DNA from: Fasciolopsis buskii
Taxonomy: Eukaryota; Platyhelminthes; Trematoda; Plagiorchiida; Fasciolidae
Assembly (NCBI GenBank): GCA_008360955.1
Contig: LUCM01009820.1
Span: 248,001 to 312,000, forward strand
Direction: 5' to 3'
DNA length: 64,000 nt
Positions 48,733 to 60,784 of the stretch are shown here, one piece after another. The translations under genes and the position numbers were made by a program. Below the pieces are notes generated by a model that ran no database searches, was not told the origin of the DNA, and worked only from the letters and a program-made list of their open reading frames with translations. Every line of letters starts with the position of its first letter. The first letter of the stretch is position 1.

Positions 48733-49582
48733 TCAGGCTACGGAGCGAAGTCTGGTAAGCAACAATTCGTGAGCAGGTTGCTGGAGATTTTCCTTAAACG
48801 ACACGCCATTCTGTTCTTTCCCGCTATTATCGAAGCGTTTTTCCGGCCCTTTGCTAATTATTTTGTGTTTAGGAACAGCCATCTTGTGGAAAAAAGTGCA
48901 TCTGGAGAATGAGCGTGTGCAACTTTGGAGTTCTAAAGCAATTAGCTTAATTTCTTGTTTAAGGCAAAGCGACAAAATTCTGGTTATCATACTTAAAGGA
49001 TCAAATGGATAACAGAACCATTCGAATGCGCAGGAATAAGGCCATTTGCTGATGACGAGATGCTTTGGTTTGATGAGCTTACGAGTCAGAGGCCGTGATC
49101 GAATTGGGAGTAAACGGAAAGAAGAGCGACACAAATATTTATGCGGATATCACGAGTAAGAAATAAGATTGTTATGAATGAAGATGTAAGGACGAAGATG
49201 GAAAGGGTAAGTTTATCCCGGTCAAAAGGAGAGATGGGGGCCCAAGTTAATTTAGGTAACAGAAATTGGACTATTACCTAAGTTAGTGTGTAAACCAGAA
49301 GTAGCAAAGAAGGCTTCATGAAAGTCGTGACACTGTTAGTCCTTCAGAGAGTCTCGGATGCGAGTGCATTCATGAACCGTTTTGCTTTAAATCGGCCCTT
49401 GTGTCTGCTGCGCCTTTAGGTTCAGCACTATGGACCGGGGGCGAAGTGTTTGACAAAATATCCCCCACATACTGCACCTTGCGGAACAGGGCGCCGACCA
49501 CGCGCTCGAAGATGTCCTGAAAAGTGACCACATTGTAAACATCTACGAAGGATGCCGAGCATGGAATAATACCCTCGGACAC
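48733..49582 (-). mobile_element. Ty3/gypsy RT fragment, decayed
   Basis: On the minus strand 49370-49582 reads VVTFQDIFERVVGALFRKVQ followed by YVGDILSNTSPPVHS. This is the gypsy RT block NA..TFQ......L......YVDDIL..S....H. The first catalytic Asp of the YVDD box is Gly here (49460-49471). About 240 bases further along the minus strand, 48733-49134 reads RPLTRKLIKPKHLVISKWPY then CAFEWF. This fits the PL..LL.K...F.W...C..AFE segment at the RT/RNase H border. The interval between them is not readable. The element is not functional. Confidence 0.6.
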
Positions 49583-49599
49583 CTGAGAATTCGCTCATT

Positions 49600-51360
49600 G
49601 AACGCCCTTACCATTGCCATTAGTTAACTTATAGACTGTCAAACTCCCTGGATTAGGCGAACACTTAGGAAAAATCACTCGGGCCTGACTGCGTTTTGGA
49701 CGGATGACAGGCACAAGGGAAAGGAAGAAAAAACCTGCCAACAGAATTATTGCTTGAAAAAATTACCGCGCATATCTCATCGTGAAAACAGTCAGTTGGA
49801 TTCGTCGTGTCTTTATTATATAAAATGAAAGCCTGTGGAGCAAGGGCGGATTACATTAGGAAATGTGACGATCTAGGGTTAGTTGAAACATTGTCAGAAT
49901 GCTTTAGTAGAAGCCGTATCAAAAAATTGTTGCTCGGTAAATTTCAGCAAGATTACCTGAGGAGAACTAGCTGGAACTACTGGTCACCTCTAAATCCATT
50001 CAGTGCGCTGCGATGCCTGCTTTACCGCCCAGAGTAAGTTCTGTTCTTGGCCACTAGTCATGCATAAGAGAACGCAAACTAATCGAATCACCCGTTACAA
50101 GCTATCACTTCAGTGAACTTTTTGATGGGTTCGTTTTGATAAACTAAACATGAATTAGTCAAGTTCAAAAGTGAGGCACCTCTGAATACGATTTTCAGCA
50201 GTTTTTGAGCCATTGATGCTGTACCTGAGCTGCCTACTGCTACTGTTAGATCATCATGGTTCTTGGAGGGAACGTCACTGATTCTAAAGGCTTTCAAATG
50301 GTCCCAGTGTACATACTGCGCACAATTAGGTGAAATATTCGAAGGCATGCTCCCCATAGAGCTCGGTTTTTGATGTTAGTAACAGTTCTTTGAAGGTGGA
50401 CGGTAATTTGAATTCTTCCGATGTTTCGTCGCAAATGACGCATCGAAAGATCTTTGCTATATATTGCTAAGTTTTCCCTATGTTTGAATGTGATTGAAAA
50501 CCGTGGAATAAGATTACACTAAACTAGTAAACCCGTTGTAATAGATCTCAGCAGGAAACGGTGTAGACGTGTCGTGGTGACACGTGCAGCAGGAAGGCGG
50601 AAACAAAGGAGAAAGAAAACAACCACAATTTTGCCTGACAGCAACTGCAAGAATATTGAAAGGATTCATGAAGTAATGCATACGGCGGCAGACTGGATTG
50701 CTAGGAGTAAAATGCAAAAACGGGGTTGTTTGAGAAGCTGAAACAGTTCTTAATTATGCTTACGATGATCATCTACAAAGCCTCATTTTTATTTAGAATC
50801 TTGGTAATTGCGAGCCGTAAGCTTAGCAGACTTCGCAAGTCGTGTCGTCATTAGTGTTGATCTTGGTGTTTGATGGTCTATTTCAATGGTCTGGCTATGG
50901 ATATAGATTCAGAACAGTGGCAGGGTTTGAGTAATCAGTGTGGTGAACGGTACCCGCAATCCTGCACGAGACCTCTTATGAGGCATTCCGGCCAAATCAG
51001 TAGCTTATTGTAAACGAGCAGTCTTGCAGGGGTTTTAGCCTGGGGTCAGTGGATATCAAAGATTCATACTATTTTCCACTTTGTAGTTGCGTGTCAGAAC
51101 TGGGCGGTAAAATACTTAGATGTTTGTGAGAAGGTTGAGCCCGTTACGGGTCCAGTAATTTTATAATTCAGGTTTAGGACAGCGAGATGATATGTGGTTC
51201 GAAGGGCGTTAGTTAATGGACGGCGGTCTAGGAGAAAGCTTCGGCCCTGAGAAAGGCATCTGTAATGTCTTACGTTGTGACTGATATTGTACTGAATCCG
51301 TTAGAGGTGATATACGGAGGGTGGCTTGGCCATTTTCGAACGACTTTATTTCAGCAGAAT
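49600..51360. other. Transposon-rich intergenic, not assigned
   Basis: Open frames at 49807-50037 (plus), 50088-50357 and 50514-50717 (minus) have no recognised motif. The part nearest 49.6 kb probably encoded the N-terminal RT of the gypsy fragment. Confidence 0.35.
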
Positions 51361-51370
51361 CGTGTGAGCG

Positions 51371-51540
51371 CAAACAGTATCTGGGCAACACAAAGCCAGA
51401 TTCAAATAGCAAAACCAAAATGAAATTGAATCGCAGATTTTACGATATTGGATCATAAGGTTAATCAATACGCAAGCGCAAAGGAACCTCAAATATGCAA
51501 TCACAAAGACTCAAAATGAGAGCCGATGACACTGTATATA
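51371..51540 (+). repeat. Diverged direct repeat, copy B
   Basis: This is the partner of 43400-43568, in the same orientation about 8 kb away. It contains CAAATAGCAAAACCAAAATG and ACTCAAAATGA landmarks. Here it is not next to a plus-strand LINE RT; the neighbouring LINE is on the minus strand, which argues that the repeat is an independent unit or belongs to a separate insertion. Confidence 0.65.
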
Positions 51541-51544
51541 CATC

Positions 51545-52915
51545 GAACTGTAAGCGCATTGGTAATTCACTCGGACGGCATTTGCCAGAGCCAAGTGTGG
51601 GTAGGATTTCACACATTTAGAAGCAAACGGATGACAGGCATGAAAATAGAGATGGAAAAGAAATAAACGTCGCGGAGTCTTTTCCACCTGGTGGTCAAGT
51701 TGGACAGAAAAGAGAACAAAATTTGGTTAAACTTGTGAAATTGAGTGCACATTTTTGCGATGCTATATGCTGGCTTCCACTTGGTGTTGAAAGGACGTAT
51801 GGGGTACAGTATGTAGTGTGTGTAATGAAACTGACTGGACAGGCTCGTTTGAGGTGCATAAAATTACTGTGCTCTCTGGGTGAAATGCTGAGGGTTTAAT
51901 CTCAGCTGGGGTGATATATCGGGCGGCAGTAAGGGATTGCAACAAGTTCCTCACAAGCCAAGGTGTGTTCTAATGATCATGGATGAAGCTGGACTGCCTA
52001 CAATGGCGTAAATCCAGTGCGCTGCTGAAGCGAAATTACTTCAGGGTCCCAATTGCAGGTATATAATTGTCGTCGGACAAGAAATTGTCATTTATCCTTG
52101 TTCCTCGTCAAGGGTGATATTTTCTTTTTGAGGGACAGCTATCAGATGCGGAAAAACAAGCGGTGTGAAGGTTAACGGTTGCGGGTTCTGCTTCGTTATG
52201 AAACGTGAGCAGATTTGGGCAAGCTGTCGTGGAGGACATTGTCCCAGGTGACTACAAGCATATAAACATCAAACAGATTGAGAACAGGAAGGTGCACTCA
52301 AATAGGTGAACAACTTCACATACTAAGTCATTCATCATTTTCGGTGCTTTTCATAAAAAGTAAACAACACAAGTCTATCCATGCATCCCGTTAGGGCCCG
52401 TTTACTTGTTCGGAAACCGTGAGTGAAATTCGGGGTCGGTATCAATTAAAAATGAGTGCGGAAACGGTTCACTCAGATCTGATGGTATTTTGACCGAAAG
52501 GCTCGCTTAGTCAAGCGTTTCGTAATTTGGGTATACTTTCCGTTTTTCAGTTTCTCATTTCTGAGTTTTATGAATGTTGATGCCTTTGCCGATTGAGTGA
52601 CCATCCTGGAAAGCTACCTACCATGGTTCTAAATGAGGCTACTCTGGGCAGTTTACCACATCGGTCATCCAATGGCACCTCAAATGCACCGAAACATGGG
52701 TCGTGTGTGACGATTTAAGTAAACCTCGAGATTGCACCAGTATGCTTGTTGTTTATGTGACCTTTTACGGCTCCAAAGATAACTTCCGGAGCAGAGTCAG
52801 GCACTTACTCAAAAATGAAAGCAGGTTCGCTCACTTTTCTCCTTGAAACCATGCGATCGAAATCTAATCACTGAGGAATTGAAAGTGGAAGTTGGGAATT
52901 GCCATTGCACTAAGA
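51545..52915. other. Transposon-rich intergenic, not assigned
   Basis: Probably holds the 3' end of the minus-strand LINE. A 63-codon minus frame at 51763-51954 has no clear motif. Confidence 0.35.
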
Positions 52916-53194
52916 CTAACGAAGATTGTTGCATTTCAGATTTATCCACCGCCGTTGTCTGAGTAGTCTGAGTAGAGATGATTTATTAGAGCAGATAAGC
53001 TCGATTTCGTCAGCAAATGAGAGAGGTGTCATACGGCATACGGGTCGAAAGATGTTATTTACATGGAGCACGGTCAGTAAGGAGTCAAGGACACCAAATT
53101 TTATTACATAGCTGGTGACTGTCTGGGGTAAAGATAGGGTCAGACTGACACTGACGGCTTGAGAGCATTCAGAACGATCGAAGTCAACTAGCAA
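52916..53194 (-). pseudogene. LINE RT, FADD-block region
   Basis: The minus-strand frame reads LVDFDRSECSQAVSVSLTLS (family: the DFSKAFD.V.H..LL block), then TVLHVNNIFRPVCRMTPLSF and FADEIELI. FADE at 53006-53017 stands at the catalytic FADD box, with the second Asp replaced by Glu. The distance from the DF block to FADE is shorter than in intact elements, so there may be a deletion. Confidence 0.6.
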
Positions 53195-53993
53195 TAAAAC
53201 GGACCTAATAACCCATAGAAGTTTACCCTTACTTTTGACCGCCCACGCGACCGGCGATCTAACACTTAGGTCATGTCAACGAATATTATTATAATGGTCT
53301 TTCTCATATCGGCTTTTAGGGTTGGTAGATCAAAGAAGTCAAATTGGCGTGAGGACCATGATCTGTGCTTAAGAAGCTATGCTGAGACTCCCTAAGTAAG
53401 TTGAAGGTCGCGAGAAATGCGGTTAGCTGGTTCTCTCCATATGTCTGGCCAAAATGGGTATGTGGCTTTTTGGGTGATAGTGTAACTGGTCGGACGATGG
53501 TCCTGTTATGCAGAGGAATAGTTTCGGAGACTTTCCGTTGGGCGGGAAATACCTCGGTTGATACGTAGGTGGCACAATGTTAGTATATGATTTGCCGCGC
53601 ATTCCTTGGAATCATATCTACGATGGGCGTGCTAAAACATGGATAGAGGGGCTTAAATCTGTTGCAGATAGTGCCGGACCGTAGAGCTCTAGGCACTTAT
53701 GGGCCAAGATTTGGTTGCCGAAGAGTAGTTTGTTCCTGCATACGAAGTTATTCCTTGGATGCAGCAAGCAGGTCGCGTTGAAGTCGATTTGTCCTCAGTA
53801 ATATGGAAAAGTTTAAGGTTTGCACATGGATGTTTTGAAGCTTAAGAATATAGTTTTCATATTCACAGATTTTGATTATTCGCATTGGCCGGCATTAGGT
53901 GCTGTGAGGAGCAAGGTTGTTAATAATCGAGTGCAAGTTTGCGTATAAAATGTTGGAGGCTCCTTAGGAGCTATATGGGAGAAAGCAGTCAGA

Positions 53994-54360
53994 TCATTGA
54001 AGGCTCCAGAGAGCGGCAGTCAAACCAGTCCAGTTTGTTAATTTGCAAGAGATGCTCACAAACTGGGTAGTGGTTGCAGATGTTAGAGGGCTGGGACGAA
54101 TATGAAGAAAGCAGGAGACCATCTTGTGGCCAATACCCGGAAAGTTATTTAGCATGGAGTTGTCAACATTAGGGGACGGGGTTGAGGATATTATTTCCTC
54201 CAGTGGGTACTGTGACATGCTGCGTCCATCCCCTTACGTAGACTTCTCGAACAAAATTTAAGAGCTGCGAAGGGGTAGTATTGGTAGACCAGCAGATCTT
54301 AGGAGCATCAAAGTCGGCTGCTGCGAGTTTCCCCTCTCCGTTATTGGGTGCCTTTTAATC
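53994..54360 (-). pseudogene. LINE endonuclease domain
   Basis: Read on the minus strand: AAADFDAPKICWSTNTTPSQ, then LLNFVREVYVRGWTQHVTVP and TGGNNIL, followed after a frame change by FPGIGHKMVSC. This matches the apurinic-type endonuclease of CR1/jockey LINEs (GDFNAP.I.W..., ...QHV..PTRG.N.LDL, ...G.SDH..V). The SDH catalytic Asp is Gly (GIGH). It is the best-preserved part of the element. Confidence 0.7.
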
Positions 54361-55875
54361 AAAGGTCTTGATGAGTTGATGGAGCTCAAAGTTGTTCAAT
54401 GATGGATCGGCGAATACATCCAGGGTGTGTCAGATTGTTATCAATACGAATAGAGAGGCACCAACATTTGGGCAAAATTTCTAGAACTGGATGATTTGGT
54501 GTTGAAACGGAGAATTCACGCTTGACATAAGCCAGGCAACCACCTACACGGCGGTTAGTTCGGTACGTTAGAATTTAGTTGTAACCACTCAGAAATAGTT
54601 GGTTTATGGGTGTTTATGCCGTCAGCAAACTTTCATTGATTTGAATGTTTTTTTGGATGACTGTGTGCAAGGCGTCTTAGGGCACAAGTTCTTCTTTGGA
54701 GTTATCCTGCTTTGAACATATCCAGATACACTGTATATACTGTAGATTTGAGTAATTCACTTGAGGGTCCAGAATTCGGGAGTGTCCTGTTGAGCCGAAA
54801 TACAGCAAGTAGGTGTCGGTGAAAGTAAATCTGACGTGCTGGGCTTGAAAGAAATACCATAAGAAACACCTGGATTTGTTGGAATTTGGACATTGGTGGT
54901 GAAGCTTGGTGAATACCTGGAGGCCATTTCCGACTGTCTATGGGATTGGGTGATGCAGAATTCGGAAAGGGGATTGCTGAAGTTTATTAATGGTATATTA
55001 CTATATGGATGACTGCATTCATAGAGACAATTCATTGTGTCCATCTCGGAGATAACTGGGCGTTAGGCTCAGGTTTCTTTCAAAAATAAATTTGTCCCAG
55101 GGCGGTAGATTCTCGTAGTAGGGCAAACCATATTGTTGGAACTACATCGGTGGCAGTACAACCATTCAGAGGACCGAGCAGGTGGAAGACACTTTTCAGA
55201 AAAGAGTAAATTAGTGAACGGTTAACAGTATTTGTGTGACGCAGTATGGAAGAGGAGGATGGGTGGGATTCCACTGGTGTTGGAATAGAAATTTTGTGGA
55301 TAAGGCGAATTAAGGACGGCTGGAACTAACTGGGATGGTTGGAGACTCCTAAGGGCCGGCGGTTTTATGGTCTTTGAATTTGGGTGTTGCAAACGGTGGG
55401 AAGAGAGTACTAATTGTCAGGTTGGGTGTGGCGGTTAAATTATTGAGAGTACGGGCCACAGTTTGCGGTGAGCGGCCCTGGGAGATAAAAGTTGGATGTG
55501 GCATTTGAGAAGACGTTTGTGTGGCGTATATTGGGCTGACAAGAGGCATTAGTCAGTCACCCATTTGAGATCGGCTGAATGGGAGATGCGAAAAAGTTCT
55601 CGTGGGTATTGTAGCAGTGTGTTGCTGGGTCCGGCTCTTTTTGAATCGTCAGTGTGTCCACTTGCAGAAATGAAAGCCATCTGAGGTTTATTAGGAGCCT
55701 GATAAGCCGAATTTGGTCGATTTTGTGAGGTCGTCGGGTTTTCGTCAGCATCGACCTAACTTTAGTTAATTAACTTGAAACTCCATTTACTGGAATTTGA
55801 AAAGAGTTAGGCGAGCTTCGTCTGGAGGCCAGACGGTCGCTGTGAATTTTGGATTGAGTGGTGAGTCGCCCAAAG

Positions 55876-56673
55876 TTATTTGAAGGTTAGGGTGGGAGTC
55901 ATGCGGGAAGACCTTTTCCGTAGGTCGGGCAAGGGTTGCTTTAAAGCGGCCAGAGCAGTAGGTAGACTGGGAGTGGTTTGCATTAAGTGGTTGGTGATGC
56001 TGTGCTGTGGAATCAATTTTATAAGGCGAGGCACTGGGCTGGGAGTTTCATTCAGTAGGCCGGTATTTATTGTTTTGCCAGAGTCTTTCATGTGACGACG
56101 CGGAATGTCACCAGTCTCGTCATCGTCTCCCTTACTTTCGGAGGTGGGGGCAGTTTGAAGAGACATGTGATGCACCCGTTTGTTGGCTGGCCGTGAGGGA
56201 GAGAGACAGATGGACGCATCTAAGTCGACTATTGTTTTAGATGCTGCTGGTGTACTAATCTCTAATGAAGGCGACTTGTCCAAAGGACTCCGACTTGAAG
56301 GGTTGGTAGTGTCTTTCGAATTTGCATATGCGGTTGTAGTCGATGAAGTCCTTGAACTTCGATTTGTCTCTCCTTGGATGTTTGTTCTGTCGGCGAAGAT
56401 TTTGGTATTCTTGAAAAGCTTAACTCGGACAATTAACTACGGTCTGATAATAAACTGTTTAGCTGCCTGCTCATCACGAAACTGAAAGAGCAAGGGACAA
56501 TCGTACCTTTGCAAATTATTCTGCATCCTGATACAGGAACATTGGTAGTGGGACACGTTGCACGCACCTAGTATGCGGAGAGCCACCGAGCAAGAGGTAA
56601 CTTCGTGAAGGACCTTGCTGTACGAAGTACCACTTGTCGCAATCGTACGTGGGGTCCGTTTCCTTGGGCGCAT
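55876..56673 (-). pseudogene. LINE ORF1-like protein, one in-frame stop
   Basis: About 265 codons stay in one minus-strand frame with a single TAG at 56437-56439. The N-terminal part reads CSCIRMQNNLQRYDCPLLFQ then FRDEQAAKQFI, and after the stop VKLFKNTKIFADRTNIQ. A hydrophobic PLLF.F..E..A..FI strand followed by a basic K...IF.DRT motif looks like the RRM-like nucleic-acid-binding domain of LINE ORF1 proteins. The rest is Ser/Thr/Pro-rich and probably disordered. It lies upstream of the endonuclease in the same orientation, as expected for ORF1. Confidence 0.5.
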
Positions 56674-57670
56674 CTTGAAATGCTAGCTGAGATATCCTTG
56701 CATTTTTATTTGTTGGTTTATTTCCCTTCGACTGCAAAGCGAGTGGCTTGCGACAGAAGGGTATAAGTGAAAAAGACGGAGAAACTAATCCACGGGCAGT
56801 AATTAGCTTAATTTAGTGTCCGAACTTCAGTATTTATAGATGCTATACTTCTATAGAAGGAGTAAATTTGTTTGCAAAGTCCTCCTTAGCAGTGCAAAGT
56901 TTCAATGTGCAGATTCTGCTTATGCAGATAGGTCCGAAAGGTGAACTAGAAGACCAATATTGTCCTACTACGGAAAAGAACCGTTAAAAAGACTGGTCAC
57001 AGTAATGAACATACGATACCTAACAGTTCGAAGGTTCCGCTATAGAATAACTTTCAGGAGTAACAAAGTGGCTGATTAAGAAGTTTCTCTAAAGCTGGGA
57101 AAACCCGAAACCAAAGGATTAAGAAAAGGTGGAGAAAATTTTCAGTTGAAACCAATATCTTCAGAAGCTATGAGGCTTAGGTATGACTAATCTTTCCTGG
57201 GAAGAGATCTTGACAGAAGCAGATCGCAATTGAGGATGCAATGTGTTTAATCCGCAGATTGTTTCATCGGAACGGGTCTTGAGGCAAACTAGCGGACCGA
57301 CACTACTAAGAAGAAGAACCGTGCCCAGAGGTGTGAAATGGGGGAAGTGGGCAGACATGTCAATAGATATGCCTGCTCTTAAAAACAAATGACAGGAATG
57401 GAGATATTTCTGATTTATACCACGACAGCGTTTAAATTTAGTTTAAGTCATTTGGAAATTCTGGCAAAATGTTAACGCTAAAAGCAAGGCAAAATTTGGC
57501 GTTCAGAAAAGATGAACAAGATTTCCTGACTATGAAGAAGTTTCTAACTTTGCTACAAGTGGTGCGACGACACAATAGCGGACTAAAAAATTGAGGTGAC
57601 AGGTGACAACGAGGAGTGATGTAGCGCGCGCAGCTGCAGAATTCGGGAGTTCAGTTTTGGATGCAGATGG

Positions 57671-58110
57671 GTGGAAATGGCATGGGGTACTTCGTCGTGG
57701 AAACTTCCAAGAACGTTTGGGATATTGAAAGATCTCTTTGGTTGCCCACACGAAGTTACCAGATTGCTGTTAGATGAGCTGTTCGAAGGTACCAAAACCA
57801 GTCGATTAAATGCAGATGCACTTCCTGGACTAGCACTGCGTATGGAAAGCTACAAGATCGCCATAGCACAGATGGATTAAACCGCAAAACTTAGTGCGCT
57901 TACGACGCTTGAGCAAATGGTGGAGCAGCTGCCATATTTTTTGCAACCAAAATGAGCGTAGAACGTAGAAAGGCTAATTCAGAACTGGTGGGGATCGGGG
58001 TTTGAAGAATTGAGCGAGTGTGTGTCATCAACGTCCAGAATAGCTCAGATCCGGTTTGTGTAGTCGGCGGAAATAACAAGAACTTCGGGACTGATGCCAC
58101 CTCTCTAAGG
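57671..58110 (+). pseudogene. BEL/Pao gag region
   Basis: 57671-57880 reads FGILKDLFGCPHEVTRLLLD then LNADALPGLALRMESYKIAI, the FG.P..I....L..L.....L....AL..L pattern of BEL/Pao gag (DUF1759-like). After a stop, ALTTLEQMVEQLPYFLQPK and NVERLI (57895-57985) continue the family's L.QI...LP..L...W..... segment. Confidence 0.65.
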
Positions 58111-58172
58111 GGTGCCCCGTCATCCTGGCACGAGCAACAACGTGAACATCATGACACGGGGTAATAAGGGGC

Positions 58173-58613
58173 GTGTGGTGCAAGGAAAAGCATTACGTGG
58201 CAACTTGTCCGATCCTCCTTGGATTAGAAGCAAGAGCTCACTGGGAAGAGGTCGGAAGACTAGAGTTGTGTTTCGATTGCCTAAGGGGCGGTCATCTTGC
58301 AGGGGAATGCAATAACGGAATTAGGTGCACCATATTGGGTCGTGGAGGCCGGCACTATCAGCAACTGCGTGCGGCCGCTCGGTGGCTTCAAGAACGAACT
58401 AATATCACCTGCGAGGGGCATTTCACAGCCACTAGTTTTCAGAAAGACTTCGTCCCCCTGGGTATCCTTACCACCAAGCTAAGATTCGCGGATCTAGAGA
58501 TATTAGGCCACGCACAGTTAGATAAAGGGTCTGGCACGACCCTCATCATGTCAGATGCGCTATCTCGGTGGGCCTTTTACAATGAAAACGTTAGATGGGA
58601 ACACAAGGAGTAG
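58173..58613 (+). pseudogene. BEL/Pao zinc knuckle and protease region
   Basis: A 146-codon open frame. CKEKHYVATCPIL and later LCFDCLRGGHLAGECNNGIR form the two Cys/His knuckles characteristic of BEL/Pao gag ends (C..C...H....C; CF.CL..GH....C). The protease-like part follows: VPLGILTTKLRF and AQLDKGSGTTLIMSDALSRW, where the family has a LDSGS or LDTGS active site. Here Lys-Gly-Ser follows the Asp. Confidence 0.75.
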
Positions 58614-58803
58614 ATAGGTGAGCATGGCATTTCTAGCGTTTCCAATGGACGAGTCGGAGTAGCTGAACATCGAAAGTTCCATTGCTGTCAGATAGCTGCC
58701 GGTACGAGGCTGACCAAAGGGTACCTGAAGGGATTAGATGCCGGCTCCACTTGGCTGACATTCCAATTGAAGAAATTGAAGGATAGATTCTGATTTTGGT
58801 TGT

Positions 58804-59900
58804 ATGTGGCATCACAGAAGCACAATGGGTTTTGGAATAGAGGCTGGGGGAGGAAAGAATCCCTATACTATGCGCACTGTGCCGGAATATGTGATATTCG
58901 GTTCGTCCAACTATGCAGTCTGCATGGCTAGGTTGAGCAATTGCGTGTTCACCGAGGATTCTGGATTAAAGAAGCAACTAACAAGGACGTGAAATGTAGA
59001 TTTTGCAGGCGGGCAGTCGTTAGACAAGGGGTACTCAGTGGAGAACGCGAAATCTTTCGCCATAATAGAGTAAGATGCTCAGTTTTCAGAAGGCCATCTT
59101 GTAATTTCTCCACCATGGAGGGGTGAAACAAAAATGGGGTCCGGTAACTGCGCGTCTGTACCTACGAGGCTACGTTTATTGCAGCGTTAGTTGGCAAACG
59201 ATTAGAACATGCAAAAAGAACACTTGTATTTCATGGAAAACAACGATCAAAACGGGATACGCTCGAGCAAAGCCATCGCCTCAACCAAAGCACAACTACC
59301 AGTTGCGATGGCATTTGCCGCACCACTCAGTGGCCAACCTCAGAAACCCGGAGGATCTACGCATAGCCTTAGGCTGCCCCGCCAAGCATTGTAGGTGTTC
59401 GCTAAATGATATGCTTTACCAGGGGCCAAACACGGCAGCGAATCTAGTTAACGTATTACTGCGGTTTCGGAGGGACTAAATTGCCATTTCGGCCAACGCG
59501 GACGAAATGTTCACGCACATGAGTGTATCCAAGACCGACGTGGGAGCGCTTTGATTCCTATGTTGGCCACACGGAGACTTGTTACTATAAATTTGTGAGT
59601 GCCGAATGACCATACATCGTTCGGGCGCAAGGCCGTCTTCCCTTTGTGCCAACTATGCTTTGCGCAGAAACTGCTAAATTGTTTAGCCCTGGCTATGATC
59701 AAGCAATACCGTAGGCATTAAGGACCGGTTCCTTCGTCGATGACTGTTTAACTTCCTTCGCCATCGATGTCGCGGCGGTCACGTTTGCAAGGGACATCAG
59801 TGCACTACTAGCCCAGCGAGGTCTCCGACTCATGAAATGGTCTTCAAATTCACCGAAGTTATTCGTGACATCTGTAAATCGGGAAGATAACGTTGCGGTA
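58804..59900 (+). pseudogene. BEL/Pao reverse transcriptase
   Basis: Blocks in order: STMGFGIEAGGGKNPYTMRT (58813-58875), the P...RT..G...FG segment; WHLPHHSVANLRNPEDLRIA (from about 59313); SLNDMLYQGPNTAANLVNVL and LLRFRRD (59398-59476), the family's LND.L..GP.....L..VLLRFR block; SFVDDCLTSF with the catalytic FVDD intact at 59733-59744; then LLAQRGLRLMKWSSNSPKLF, the L...GF.L.KW.SN motif. At least three frame changes are needed to read through, so no protein is made. Confidence 0.8.
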
Positions 59901-60000
59901 TTGCCACTTCCATAGGCTGGGGCGACATCATAGAAGCACTAAAGTTGTCTTGAGACACAATTAGTGAGAACTTTAAGAAAAAGATTTTGGGTTGACACAG

Positions 60001-60450
60001 TTGCAAGTGTTTTGCAACGCCTCAGAGAACGGATACCGCTGCGTGGCATATGCCTGGCGTAGGCCAGCTAACAAATCAATATATGGTGTCTTGCTGTTCA
60101 ATGAGTACAGGGTGGCACCCAAGAATCCTGCAACAATACCCATGTTTGAATTCGGAGGCGGTCATTGATGTCAAGGTTAGAGAGGTAGTAAAGGGGTTTT
60201 TCTCAAATGTCTTACAAAAGGTGTTTTACAGGAAGGAATCAATCATTGTTCTTCACCACATAGCTAACGCATTGTTGCGTTTTATTACATTCACAGTCAA
60301 CCGGCGGGACATTATCTACGAATATACCATGATGTTACATTGGAGACACGTCCAGTGAGAAAACCTCGCTGAAATTGCATTAAGATGGTTTTCGAGTGAG
60401 AGTCAATTACGGATCAATTCGGCTGGCTAAACATTCCTGCATGAATACCT
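60001..60450 (+). pseudogene. BEL/Pao RNase H region
   Basis: 60001-60165 reads LQVFCNASENGYRCVAYAWR followed by VAPKNPATIPMFEFGG in one open frame. The family has FCDAS, so the first catalytic Asp is Asn here. 60230-60357 continues with SIIVLHHIANALLRFITFTV, the DS..VL..I......F..FV.NR block, with Glu before the Ser. Decay of two active-site positions indicates a dead copy. Confidence 0.7.
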
Positions 60451-60784
60451 ACTCCCATCCCACTTGCCTACATTTGTCGTTCTTTCGGACCGAGTAGAAT
60501 TTAAAAAGGTGCAGTCCGCAGTTAACCTTGTTGTTTCTTTCCTGGGTCTGTGGCAACCTTTGCGGCGATACTAAAACTAGCCAAAACTGCAGATAGCTGT
60601 AGCTTGGCTGATTAAATTCCTATTCTATATTTGTACTACGCACGCAACCCGAAACTATGGCACAGTGAAAGTAGATAACTTGTCATTTGACGAAACGAAG
60701 CAAGGGAGGCTCGGAGTTATCATGATGGTACAAAAGGAGGTGTTTTGCGACAGTGCAGGCAAGAAACTGGGATAAAAACGCTCA

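Larger units (their letters stand above)
52916..56737 (-). mobile_element. Long decayed LINE (CR1/jockey-like), minus strand
   Basis: Three blocks lie in the order expected of a two-ORF LINE when read on the minus strand: an ORF1-like region (56673-55876), an endonuclease (about 54360-53994) and an RT (about 53900-52916). The span of about 3.8 kb is close to that of a full element, but stops and frameshifts break it throughout and the RT core before the FADD block is barely readable. The 5' and 3' limits are approximate. The three blocks are described separately. Confidence 0.65.

Noticed and set aside
48733..49134. 133-codon minus frame as a possible host gene
   Set aside because: Its start resembles the gypsy RT/RNase H border and it lies next to a gypsy RT motif on the same strand.
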